A stretch of DNA of 64,000 nucleotides. Origin: Oscillospiraceae bacterium (GTDB taxonomy: Bacteria; Bacillota; Clostridia; Oscillospirales; Oscillospiraceae). The notes under the pieces were generated by a model. That model did no database searches and was not told where the DNA came from. It was given only the letters and a program-made list of their open reading frames with translations. The DNA lies in contig WRAB01000013.1 of the NCBI GenBank assembly GCA_009780435.1, positions 1 to 64,000 of the forward strand, read 5' to 3'. Shown one piece after another: positions 52,089-60,428 of this stretch (position 1 is its first letter; every line of letters starts with the position of its first letter). A program made the translations under genes and the position numbers.

Positions 52089-53081
52089 TTAAGACAGACC
52101 TGGAGCCGGGGTGTGCACCATATCTTTCAAGGCTTTATAGAGCATTTCAGCACCCTCAGCCCGGCTCAAATTCCGATTGGGCTGGAGGTAGTCACCGAGA
52201 TTCCCCGCGAGCACCTGGCGCTCGGCGAGATGCCGCACGGCGTTTTTACCCCAGGCGGGAATTTCTGTGATATCTAAAAACAGGCCGGTCAAGTCGTCGT
52301 CGTGGCCGTCTGTGCCGAGGGCTCTGCTGATCATGCTGATGGCCTCAATCCGGGTGACGGGCGTATTGGGGGAAAAATAGCTGGTGACAGCGGGATTGGC
52401 GGCGGGCGCGCCCTCAATGACCCCTGCGATAGTGGCGGCGTCAAGGAAACCAATCATCCACTGGGGGATATCTGAATCCACGTAGATGGTGGAGACGGAC
52501 GTGGTGGGTTCAATATCCAGGACGGCGCAGAGCCAGATCAGGAAATCACCCCGGGTGATGCCGCGATCCGGGTGGAAGAAGAAGTGGTTGTCCGCCTGCA
52601 TCCCCACCAATTTGCCCAGATAGGCAAGCCGTCCGGCGGAGAAGGCCGCCCAGTGGTTTTGCATATCTTTGTACTGTAAGAAGGGCAGAGTAGTGGCCGC
52701 GTCGACAGTGATGGTCACTGTGGCCGGATGGCTGACGATACCGTCTACGGATACGGTATAGACGAAGGTCTCCGTCCCGGCGGAGGTGGCGTGATAGGTG
52801 AAGTGACCGGGTTCTGTATGGGGTGTCAAGGTGCCGTGTTGGAGGTTGCCATCCCCCATCAGGTGGAAGACATAGGTGTGCTCCGCCACGGGATTTCGTA
52901 CACCCAAGATGATTTGGATGTGCTCACCCACTTGGGCGGCATAAGTGCAATCCTCCGGATGGACGCCGCTCTCAATATGGGCGTCCGCTCTGGTGTCATT
53001 GCCCATGGACACACCAAAAGCAGTGGAAACAGGCAAGAGCAGTGCCAAAGCGAATAGAAAAGATAGTATTCTCTTACTCAT
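52089..53081 (-). CDS. SLH-domain protein with cadherin-like domain
   Basis: A 330-aa exported protein: signal peptide (ILSFLFALALLLPVSTAFG), a beta-rich Ig/cadherin-like domain at about 20-125 (GHFTYHATSAGTETFVYTVS) and three SLH domains at about 130-320 (KDMQNHWAAFSAGRLAYLGK; ITRGDFLIWLCAVLD; PVTRIEAISMISRAL). The start is ATG 53081 after AGGAG. Anchors to wall polymer; binding partner unknown. Confidence 0.88.
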   Translation of the reverse strand: MSKRILSFLFALALLLPVSTAFGVSMGNDTRADAHIESGVHPEDCTYAAQVGEHIQIILGVRNPVAEHTYVFHLMGDGNLQHGTLTPHTEPGHFTYHATSAGTETFVYTVSVDGIVSHPATVTITVDAATTLPFLQYKDMQNHWAAFSAGRLAYLGKLVGMQADNHFFFHPDRGITRGDFLIWLCAVLDIEPTTSVSTIYVDSDIPQWMIGFLDAATIAGVIEGAPAANPAVTSYFSPNTPVTRIEAISMISRALGTDGHDDDLTGLFLDITEIPAWGKNAVRHLAERQVLAGNLGDYLQPNRNLSRAEGAEMLYKALKDMVHTPAPGLS

Positions 53082-53240
53082 GGAAATTCTCCTAAAACAG
53101 TTTGACTTACCGAACATATTGGTTTAATTAACAATACTATCTTTACCTGGGAATCGGGATATGATTCCGTTAAATTGTGGAAAAATACAGCCCCGGACTG
53201 ATGGGGATTAGTCCGGGACTTGGGATAGGCCGTCGGCGTA

Positions 53241-53269
53241 TTGACAATTCTGTCGGGGCGGAGTAGAAT
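53241..53269 (+). promoter_or_regulatory. Promoter of tRNA-Arg(CCU)
   Basis: TTGACA (53241-53246), 17-bp spacer, TAGAAT (53264-53269). Confidence 0.82.
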
Positions 53270-53281
53270 ACATTGTGATAT

Positions 53282-53358
53282 GCGCCTGTAGCTCAGCAGG
53301 ATAGAGCGACCGCCTCCTAAGCGGTAGGTCGGGGATTCGAATTCCTCCAGGCGTGCCA
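53282..53358 (+). tRNA. tRNA-Arg, anticodon CCU
   Basis: A 77-nt cloverleaf with encoded CCA. Acceptor GCGCCTG pairs with CAGGCGT; the anticodon stem-loop ACCGC-CTCCTAA-GCGGT gives anticodon CCT (reads AGG); the T arm contains GATTCGAATTC. Confidence 0.96.
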
Positions 53359-53361
53359 TTG

Positions 53362-53400
53362 TGCAACAGCCGTGAAACCATTGGTTTCACGGCTGTTGTG
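53362..53400 (+). terminator. Terminator-like hairpin after tRNA-Arg(CCU)
   Basis: CAACAGCCGTGAAACC and GGTTTCACGGCTGTTG enclose ATT. No T run follows. It also lies just after the stop of the convergent GH42 gene. Confidence 0.75.
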
Positions 53401-53422
53401 CAATGGCACGATTCCGTATTTC

Positions 53423-55465
53423 CTACGCTTCTTTTTTCGCCCTTTTTAACACATGAAACCCATACACGGGAAGTTCATGTGTGCCCTGTTCCAAGGTGTT
53501 TCCCGTTGCGATGTCAAGCATACGCTCCGGTAAGTGAATAGATTGCGCACTTTCTGTAAAGTTCATCACAAAGATATATGCAACGCCGTCTTTTTCCCGC
53601 ACTGCCACAGAGACACCTGCCTCGGCCTCTACGCCGCGGGATTCTTCTCGGTAGACGAAACTGTAGAAGGCGTTTAAGAAATCCGGCCCTGTTCTGGCGG
53701 CGATGAAATAGGAGCGGCCTCTGCCAAAGGCGTGTTCCGTTACAGCCGGGGTCTCTTGATAGAAATCGGCCTGATATGTGCCCAAGGGCATAGCACCCGC
53801 AGTTTGGATAATCTCACAGTAATCCATGGCCGCAAACTCTGAGCCGAAGGCGGCGATGGAATTTCTGTCTTTTGGATAGAGGGTGTCAGTTTCCAACACG
53901 TTTACTCCAAAAAGTTCCGATAAAGGAACGGGCCAGCCGCCCTGATAGACCAAGTCGTTCTCGTCCACTTTTCCCGTCAGATAGGTGGATACCAGGTGTC
54001 CACCATGCGCCACATAGCTACGGAGTTTCTCTATGACGGCGGCTTCCATCATATACAGCATGGGAGCGATGACCAACTGGTACCTGTCAAGGGGCTTGTC
54101 TTTCGTGATTACATCCACGGCAATGTTGTTATCCCAGAAATATTTGTAGTGCATATGGAGGGTCTCTGCGTACTGTTTGTCGGCTCTCACATACGCTTGG
54201 GCGTCGTCCAGGGCCCATTTGTTCTCCGTATCGTATAAGAGAGCCACCTTTGCCCGTGTGTTTGCGCCTTTGATCTCTTTTATATTCTCTAAGATACGCC
54301 CCAGTTCTGAGACCTCTTGAAACACGCGGTTTTCCCGGCTCTGATCATGATCGACCACCGCGCCGTGAAACTTTTCCGACGACCCGCGAGATTTGCGCCA
54401 CTGGAAATACAATACGCTGTCCGATCCGTGGGCAAGGGTTGCAATAGAGGAGAGAAGGTGCATCCCCGGCCGCTTCGCCTTGTTGACGGGGTGCCAATTG
54501 ACCAGGCTGGGAGTAGATTCCATGATCAAAAATGGTTTATCTTTCAGTGCGCGAAAGTAATCGTTTAAAAAAGCCAGCTTTGAGGCCAAGTGGGCCGTGG
54601 TCTCATAGTCGTTGTGCCAGTTGGGGTAGGCATCCCAGCTGACGATGTCCACAACCTCTGCAAATTTTGCATAGTCCAACCCGGCAAAGGGGTGGGGTTC
54701 CATTACCTCACCCATAAAATTAGTAGTGATCTCCACATCCGGGGTGAGTTCTCGGAAGGGCCTACACTCCTCTAAATAGAAGTCTATGGTCTGATCTGTG
54801 ACGAATCGACGCCAGTCCAGGTTAAGCCCGTGGACACCGGTTTCTCCAATGGAGGAAGGGGATTCGATCTGATTCCAATCGGTGAGGGTGTGGCTCCAGA
54901 AGTCGGCCCACCAAGCCCGATTCAGACGCTCCAGGGTCTGATATTTGGACTTCAGCCAAGTGCGGAAGTTCTCTTGGCAGAGATTACAATGGCAGTCGCC
55001 CCCGTATTCGTTGGAGATGTGCCACATCAGAAGCGCCTTGTGATCCCCATAGCGCTCCGCCAGCTTCCGGTTGATGATCTGCACTTTCTCTCGGTAGATG
55101 GGGGAGGAAAAGCAGTGGTTATGCCGGGCGCCGTGGAGTTGTTTTTCCCGCCGCTCATTGACCCGCAGCACCTCGGGGTATTTTGCACTCATCCAAGCCG
55201 GGCGGGCGCCGCTGGGGGTCGCCAAGATCACATTGCCACCTATGGCCTCGATTCGGTTGATTACCGTGTCGAGCCATGCAAAATCAAAGACCCCCTCTTG
55301 GGGCTCCAGTTTTGCCCAGGCGAAGATGCCCAGGCTGAAGGTGTTGGTGTTTGCGTCTCTCATCAGGGCGATGTCTTCCGTTAGGATATCCGGGCAGTGT
55401 AGCCACTGGTCCGGGTTGTAGTCGCCGCCGTGTAGCAGCCGCCGCTCTTGTGTGTATTTACTCAT
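53423..55465 (-). CDS. GH42 beta-galactosidase
   Basis: A 680-aa glycoside hydrolase family 42 enzyme that hydrolyses terminal beta-galactosides. The acid/base is E153 (WHISNEYGGD) and the nucleophile about E316 (FLIMESTPS). Zinc-type cysteines C118, C158, C160 and C163 (NHCFSS; CHCNLC) match GH42 trimers. A central trimerisation domain (ALLYDTENKWALDDAQAY) and a C-terminal beta domain follow. No signal peptide, so it acts in the cytoplasm on imported oligosaccharides. It is the last gene after the ABC importer; a strong hairpin separates it from malG-like. Confidence 0.93.
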   Translation of the reverse strand: MSKYTQERRLLHGGDYNPDQWLHCPDILTEDIALMRDANTNTFSLGIFAWAKLEPQEGVFDFAWLDTVINRIEAIGGNVILATPSGARPAWMSAKYPEVLRVNERREKQLHGARHNHCFSSPIYREKVQIINRKLAERYGDHKALLMWHISNEYGGDCHCNLCQENFRTWLKSKYQTLERLNRAWWADFWSHTLTDWNQIESPSSIGETGVHGLNLDWRRFVTDQTIDFYLEECRPFRELTPDVEITTNFMGEVMEPHPFAGLDYAKFAEVVDIVSWDAYPNWHNDYETTAHLASKLAFLNDYFRALKDKPFLIMESTPSLVNWHPVNKAKRPGMHLLSSIATLAHGSDSVLYFQWRKSRGSSEKFHGAVVDHDQSRENRVFQEVSELGRILENIKEIKGANTRAKVALLYDTENKWALDDAQAYVRADKQYAETLHMHYKYFWDNNIAVDVITKDKPLDRYQLVIAPMLYMMEAAVIEKLRSYVAHGGHLVSTYLTGKVDENDLVYQGGWPVPLSELFGVNVLETDTLYPKDRNSIAAFGSEFAAMDYCEIIQTAGAMPLGTYQADFYQETPAVTEHAFGRGRSYFIAARTGPDFLNAFYSFVYREESRGVEAEAGVSVAVREKDGVAYIFVMNFTESAQSIHLPERMLDIATGNTLEQGTHELPVYGFHVLKRAKKEA

Positions 55466-55508
55466 ATTGAGAGAGCCTCCTCATCAAAATATTACTACAA
55501 TAGCCTTT

Positions 55509-55562
55509 AACAGGCCTCTTGCGCGATCTGTCCGCCATGACAGATTTCGCAAGAGGCCTGTT
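55509..55562 (-). terminator. Long hairpin between importer and GH42 genes
   Basis: A 24-base stem (outer arms AACAGGCCTCTTGCG and complement, with one inner mismatch) and a six-base loop. It can attenuate read-through into GH42; only a short T-poor tail follows. Confidence 0.65.
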
Positions 55563-55579
55563 TGGGGGTATAGAACTAT

Positions 55580-56428
55580 TTATTCTTTCACGGCGCCTGC
55601 GCCGAGAGATGTGACCAAGGTCTTTTGGGTGAGAATGAAAAAGATGATAAACGGAATGGCGATGAGGATGGCACCTGCCGCAAAGAGTGTGAAGTCATTC
55701 CTGCGCTCGGTGATAAAGTTAAATAGCCCAATGGCCAAGGTGATGTTATCCGGGCTGCGCAAAATGAGGCGTGGTAGGATAAAATCCATCCAGGGCATGG
55801 TAAAGCTGGTCAGGAGCACAAAGACAATCATGGGCTTGGCCGTCGGCATCACAATTGTGAGAAAGGTGCGAAAATGACTTGCCCCGTCGACCCGGGCTGC
55901 CTCATCTAAACTGCGGGGGATCGTGTCCAAGTAGGATTTCAGCAGCCAGATATTAAAGGGCGCATTCCCTGCCAGATAGACCAGGGTCAGACCCCACAGG
56001 TTATCCCACAGTCCAAAGCGGAGCAGGATGACGAAAATCGCAATCATCCCAATCACAGAGGGGAATACCTGGAGCACTAAAATGGCCAGCATAAAACTTT
56101 TCTTAAGGGCAAAGCGGAAGCGGGACAAGGTATAGGCCCCCAGAGCAGAGATGATCAATGTCCCCATAGACGTGACAACGGCTACCTGGAACGTGTTGCG
56201 GAACCAGATGGGGTAATTGGTGTCCGTAAACAGTTGGACAAAGTGATCCAGGGTCGCCCCGTTGGTGAAGGGAATAATGGGCAAGGTTGCAATCCCCCGG
56301 CCCGGCGTAAAGGCGGCGGTCACCACATATACCAAGGGATAGAGGACAATGAGTGAGAGCAGGGTCAGAAATATGATAACGAGAACCCCGCCTATTTTTG
56401 ATCTGCCGATACTGTTTTTGTGTTCCAT
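55580..56428 (-). CDS. Carbohydrate ABC permease, MalG type
   Basis: A 282-aa inner-membrane permease of six helices with EAA loop DEAARVDGASHFRTF. The N-terminal helix is VIIFLTLLSLIVLYPLVYVV. It overlaps the upstream permease stop by one base (TAATG). With the MalF- and MalE-like proteins it forms a galactoside/maltoside-type (CUT1) importer; the GH42 neighbour favours beta-galactosides. The ATPase (MsmK type) is missing here and presumably shared. Confidence 0.92.
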   Translation of the reverse strand: MEHKNSIGRSKIGGVLVIIFLTLLSLIVLYPLVYVVTAAFTPGRGIATLPIIPFTNGATLDHFVQLFTDTNYPIWFRNTFQVAVVTSMGTLIISALGAYTLSRFRFALKKSFMLAILVLQVFPSVIGMIAIFVILLRFGLWDNLWGLTLVYLAGNAPFNIWLLKSYLDTIPRSLDEAARVDGASHFRTFLTIVMPTAKPMIVFVLLTSFTMPWMDFILPRLILRSPDNITLAIGLFNFITERRNDFTLFAAGAILIAIPFIIFFILTQKTLVTSLGAGAVKE

Positions 56429-57789
56429 TACAATTCACCCTCCTTAAATGACTTCGTCCGCATAAAGTTGAAGATGGCAAAGGGTGCCAATGCAACGAAT
56501 ACCGTCGTCGCTAAAACAGCGGCATAATGATAGTGCTGGAAGTTAATGGTCAAGTTGAAAATCCAGCTAATCAAAATGTCCGTCCCGCCGGCGCCTGTTG
56601 CAACGGTGTCCGGCATGGCGGGATTGCCGCCTGAGAGGAAGAAGATCACACCGAAGTTGTTTATGTTATGGGTGAAAGACATAATGATGAGCGGGAGTGT
56701 CTGATAGAGTACCAAAGGCAAGGTAATACGTCTTGTCATTTGCATTTGAGAAGCGCCGTCAATTCTTGCGGCCTCCAGTACATCTTTGCTAATCGCCGTC
56801 ATGGCACCAGTTGTCAGGAGCATAAAATAGGGAAATCCCGCCCACAGATTGATGGCCACCACCATAAAACGGGCAAGCCAGAGATCTGTCAGCCACGGGA
56901 TGCCCTGGGTGATAAGTCCCAATTCAATCAGCGTTCGGTTGACGACACCGAAGGCACCGTTGAGCATATTTTGCCACACCAGGAAAGAGACGATAGCGGG
57001 AATGGCATAGGGCAAGATTAAGATAGGCCGGAATATCTTCCCAATTTTAAAGTTTGCATTTTTCAAAATAACCGCCAGAATAAAGCCGCCCGCATAGCAG
57101 GTCAAGGTGGCCAGACTCGCCCAAGCCAAGGTCCAGAGAACCACACGGCCAAGGGCACCCGTCCATGCGGCATCGCCGCCAAAGATGGCACGGAAGTTGT
57201 CAAACCCGACCCAATCTACCGTGTTGCCGGGGGGGATGTTGTGAGGCATGGAATAGTTTGTAAAGGCGACGCTTGCGGAAAATATCAAGGGAACCAGAAT
57301 AAAAAACAAAATGAGCACAGTGGCAGGCAAAAGAGAAATAACGGGAAACGCCCCTGTCCCCATCTGCTCCAATACCCCTCTTTTGGCGGGCATGAGGCCC
57401 GTGGTCTCGTATTGTCTGTGGAGCTTGAGAGCACTCTTTACCGAGAGAACATAGGCCCCAATAAACAGGCCCAAAAAGGCCAAAGTTAAGACCCCGTCCA
57501 TGAGCATGAACATGGAGTTGTCGCGCTCTAGTATGTGCAAATCCGGTTGGGGGAATCCCAAGGTGACGATGCCGATCAAATTATTGACGATGGTGGGCAA
57601 AAACAGAAGAAATATAACTTGACAGAGGGCGTACATCGCCCCCCTTATGTATTGCTTAAATATAACAATGTGTCCAAGGCCCATAAACAACAGTGAAAAG
57701 AGCAAAGTTACCCTTCTGCTCCCCCGAAAGGGGGCAGAAGGGTAACCGTTGGGGCCCAGGGATTTTACATCTTTAGTTGCTGTTTTCAT
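56428..57789 (-). CDS. Carbohydrate ABC permease, MalF type
   Basis: A 453-aa permease with extra N-terminal helices (TLLFSLLFMGLGHIVIF; VIFLLFLPTIVNNLIGI) before the six-helix core, as in Firmicutes MalF/GanP proteins. The EAA loop is LEAARIDGASQMQMTRR. The start is ATG 57789 after AAGGGAGAGTG. A 40-nt palindrome (57707-57746) lies within codons about 15-28 and encodes GYPSAPFRGSRRVT, so the extreme N-terminus may have been acquired by repeat insertion. Confidence 0.9.
   Translation of the reverse strand: MKTATKDVKSLGPNGYPSAPFRGSRRVTLLFSLLFMGLGHIVIFKQYIRGAMYALCQVIFLLFLPTIVNNLIGIVTLGFPQPDLHILERDNSMFMLMDGVLTLAFLGLFIGAYVLSVKSALKLHRQYETTGLMPAKRGVLEQMGTGAFPVISLLPATVLILFFILVPLIFSASVAFTNYSMPHNIPPGNTVDWVGFDNFRAIFGGDAAWTGALGRVVLWTLAWASLATLTCYAGGFILAVILKNANFKIGKIFRPILILPYAIPAIVSFLVWQNMLNGAFGVVNRTLIELGLITQGIPWLTDLWLARFMVVAINLWAGFPYFMLLTTGAMTAISKDVLEAARIDGASQMQMTRRITLPLVLYQTLPLIIMSFTHNINNFGVIFFLSGGNPAMPDTVATGAGGTDILISWIFNLTINFQHYHYAAVLATTVFVALAPFAIFNFMRTKSFKEGEL
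57707..57746. repeat. 40-nt palindrome inside the MalF-like gene
   Basis: GTTACCCTTCTGC and GCAGAAGGGTAAC, with inner CCCCC-GAAA-GGGGG and one unpaired T. It resembles the intergenic GGGG hairpins but lies in an open reading frame. Confidence 0.75.
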
Positions 57790-57823
57790 AAAAACACACT
57801 CTCCCTTGGCCGAACATATTCAA

Positions 57824-59086
57824 TTAACCACCAACAATTGCTGTGTTGGCTGTGTCCATGGTCTCTTGGATGTCTGCACCATCCCATACGGCGGAGAATG
57901 CGTCACCCATAACATCCCAGAATCTACCCATGGCAGGGATTGAGGGCATGGGATAGGAGAAAGCAAGTTGCTCTAAGATACCGTTGGCCCACTCGCCGAA
58001 TTCGCCGCCCAGTTCCATGGCGATGGTGGGAAGTGCGCCGGTGATCTCGTAGCGAAGAGCCTGCATTTCTGGGCTGATAACAAAGCGGCCAAAGAGTTCA
58101 GCGGCTTCTTTGTTCAAGCTGTAGTTGGAGAGGTACATGGTTCTCGTGCCGCTAAAGCTCATTGCGGGGGTGTTGTTGCCGGGCAGACTGGGCAGTGTGG
58201 TCACGCCGAAGTCTAAGCCTTCGTCCCTAAAACGCATGATATTCCAGGGGCCGGTGATGTGCATGGCCGCTTGACCTGCTACGAAGATGTCATCCACGGT
58301 GCCGTCGTCCAGATCGCCTGCGGCGACGGGCAGAATCTCACGTAGACTTTGGAAGAACTCCAGGCCCGCAATGGACTCTGGGCTGTTGAGACGGCTGTCA
58401 GTGGCATCGGTGCCGTCCGGGCCGAAGAGCATGTTGTTTTCACTGGATGTGAAGAGGATGGAATAGTAGGAGTTGCCGGTGGCCATGACGAAACCGTATT
58501 GACCGGGATTTTCTGCATTGAAGTCACGTGCAAACTCGACAACGCCTTCCCAGGTGGTTGGCGGGGTATCGACCAATGCGCGGTTATAGAACAGGCCATA
58601 GGTCTCAGCGGAGATGGGGAAACCATATACTTGATCGTTAAAGGTGACAGCCATGAGGGAGCCGGCCAAAATGTTGCTCAGATACGAGGCGTCAAGGGGC
58701 GCAACGTGTTGTCCGTAGACCAAGTCACCCATTCTATCGTGGCCCGCCACGAAGAGGTCGGGACCAACGCCGCCGGGGCCGTCCAGTGCGATCTGTGTCG
58801 CAGCGTCGCCGAGTTCTACGTTGACGAACTCAACCGTGATGTGGGGATGAATTGCGTTGAATGCGGCGCCGGCCTGTCTGATGAACTCATCGGGGCCGTC
58901 TAAGCTTTCCCAAACGACCAGGGTAATCTCTTCGGCGTCGGGATCAACCTCTACGGGTGCAGGAGCAGGTGTTGCGGTGTCGGTGGGATCCGGCGCGGGT
59001 GGTGCCGGTGCCGGCGTGTCATTGGTGCAGGCTGCAAAGCCGGCAATCAGTGCAAGAACCAAAACGAGTGCAAGAATCTTTTTCAT
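57824..59086 (-). CDS. Carbohydrate ABC binding lipoprotein, MalE/GanS type
   Basis: A 420-aa lipoprotein: signal peptide ILALVLVLALIAGFAAC, a Pro-rich linker (APAPPAPDPTDTATPAP) and a type II sugar-binding fold (ITLVVWESLDGPDEFIRQAG, IVAGHDRMGDLVYG-like region, AAMHITGPWNIMRFRDEG). GGAGG lies before ATG 59086. First gene of the importer unit. Its ligand is inferred from GH42 as a beta-galactoside or galacto-oligosaccharide. Confidence 0.9.
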   Translation of the reverse strand: MKKILALVLVLALIAGFAACTNDTPAPAPPAPDPTDTATPAPAPVEVDPDAEEITLVVWESLDGPDEFIRQAGAAFNAIHPHITVEFVNVELGDAATQIALDGPGGVGPDLFVAGHDRMGDLVYGQHVAPLDASYLSNILAGSLMAVTFNDQVYGFPISAETYGLFYNRALVDTPPTTWEGVVEFARDFNAENPGQYGFVMATGNSYYSILFTSSENNMLFGPDGTDATDSRLNSPESIAGLEFFQSLREILPVAAGDLDDGTVDDIFVAGQAAMHITGPWNIMRFRDEGLDFGVTTLPSLPGNNTPAMSFSGTRTMYLSNYSLNKEAAELFGRFVISPEMQALRYEITGALPTIAMELGGEFGEWANGILEQLAFSYPMPSIPAMGRFWDVMGDAFSAVWDGADIQETMDTANTAIVGG

Positions 59087-59161
59087 TTTTGTGCCTCCAT
59101 ACTTATAATGTGTTTCTATTCGTATAATATTGTCAACATTTTAACACAAATAGGTTTAATT

Positions 59162-59190
59162 ACTATAGCATGTGCCGATTATATTGTCAA
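59162..59190 (-). promoter_or_regulatory. Promoter of the importer/GH42 operon
   Basis: Minus strand TTGACA (59190-59185), 17-bp spacer, TATAGT (59167-59162). A second TTGACA closer to the gene has no -10 at suitable distance. Confidence 0.82.
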
Positions 59191-59222
59191 TTGCAAAAGG
59201 GGTGTAATTTGCAGGGTTGGCG

Positions 59223-59240
59223 CATGAAAACGTTTTCATG
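59223..59240. promoter_or_regulatory. Perfect LacI/CcpA-type operator (cre-like)
   Basis: CATGAAAACGTTTTCATG is an 18-bp perfect palindrome with central CG, fitting the cre consensus and LacI-family operators. Its centre is about 76 bp upstream of the expected transcription start, more suited to activation or looping than to steric block. No LacI-family gene lies in the window. Confidence 0.82.
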
Positions 59241-59299
59241 ATTCTGGAGCGATTCATGGGTCCGCCGTGCCTATAATGGACCAGCCCCTGCTTTGCTTC

Positions 59300-60427
59300 T
59301 CAACTCAACCGAGACTGAAACGCATTGTACCCAAAGGTCTTGACGATCCGACACTGTCCGCCCGCCTCCTCAATGGCGATGGCCGGGAGGGGCATTCCGT
59401 TGAAGGTATTGTTTTTGACCATGGTGTAGATGGCCATGTCCTCAAATGCCAGCCGATCCCCGATTTGGAGCGACTTTTTGAACGAGTAGTCGCCGATGAT
59501 ATCCCCTGCCAGACAGGTCATGCCCGCCAGACGATAGGTGTGGGGATATTCTCCCGGATTGCCGCTGTCTTGGAGGGGCGGGCGATAGGGCATCTCCAGC
59601 ACGTCTGGCATATGACAGGCGGCGGAGGCGTCTAAGATGGCGATTTGCATCCCGTTTTCCACAATGTCCAGCACAGAGGTCACCAGCACCCCGGCGTCTA
59701 AGGCGATGGCCTCCCCCGGTTCCAGATAGACCTGGACGCCATAGGCGTCCTGCACCCGGCGGATGCAGGATTCCAACGCCGGGATATCATAGCCGGGGCG
59801 GGTGATGTGGTGGCCGCCGCCGAAGTTGAGCCACTGCATCTGGGAGAGCCACGGGCCGAATCCGCCTTCCAGGGCCGCCACGGTCTCCACCAGAGGGGCG
59901 GCGTCCTGCTGACAGAGGGTGTGGAAGTGGAATCCGTCAATTAAGGGCAGACAGTCCGGGTCAAACTGACCCCGTGTCACCCCCAGGCGGGAGCCGGGGG
60001 CGCAGGGGTCATAGATGGCAGGCCCCGTCTGGGTGGAGTGCTGGGGGTTGATCCGCAGCCCCACGCTGATCCCCGTCGCTTTCGCCGCCGGGCCGTATTG
60101 GCGCAGTTGGTGCATGGAGTTGAAGATGATCTTATCGGCGTAGTCGAAAATTTCCGGGAAATCATCGGGCCGAAAGGCGGCGGAGAACACATGGCTCTCG
60201 CCGGGGAAGTGTTCTCGGCTGAGCCGTGCCTCATACAGGCCGCTGGAGGCGGCGCCGGAGAGATATTGGCCGATCAACGGATACAGGGCGTAGAGGGAGA
60301 AGGCCTTTTGGGCCAGCAGAATCTCACAGCCTGTCCGATCCATAATGCCCCGCAGGATGCGGCAATTCTCTTCAATTTTCGCCTCGTTGATGACGTAGCA
60401 GGGGGTGGGTAGGGTTCGGCGTGTCAT
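59300..60427 (-). CDS. nspC: Carboxynorspermidine/carboxyspermidine decarboxylase
   Basis: A 375-aa PLP enzyme of the alanine racemase-fold group IV decarboxylases. The Schiff-base lysine is in ILLAQKAFSLY, and FHFHTLCQQD, NFGGGHHIT and EPGEAI bind PLP phosphate and substrate; the C-terminal FEDMAIYTMVKNNTFNG contributes to the dimer site. It removes CO2 from carboxyspermidine (or carboxynorspermidine or carboxyaminopropylagmatine). ATG 60427 lies one base after the stop of the dehydrogenase. Last gene of the polyamine operon. Confidence 0.93.
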   Translation of the reverse strand: MTRRTLPTPCYVINEAKIEENCRILRGIMDRTGCEILLAQKAFSLYALYPLIGQYLSGAASSGLYEARLSREHFPGESHVFSAAFRPDDFPEIFDYADKIIFNSMHQLRQYGPAAKATGISVGLRINPQHSTQTGPAIYDPCAPGSRLGVTRGQFDPDCLPLIDGFHFHTLCQQDAAPLVETVAALEGGFGPWLSQMQWLNFGGGHHITRPGYDIPALESCIRRVQDAYGVQVYLEPGEAIALDAGVLVTSVLDIVENGMQIAILDASAACHMPDVLEMPYRPPLQDSGNPGEYPHTYRLAGMTCLAGDIIGDYSFKKSLQIGDRLAFEDMAIYTMVKNNTFNGMPLPAIAIEEAGGQCRIVKTFGYNAFQSRLS

Positions 60428-60428
60428 A

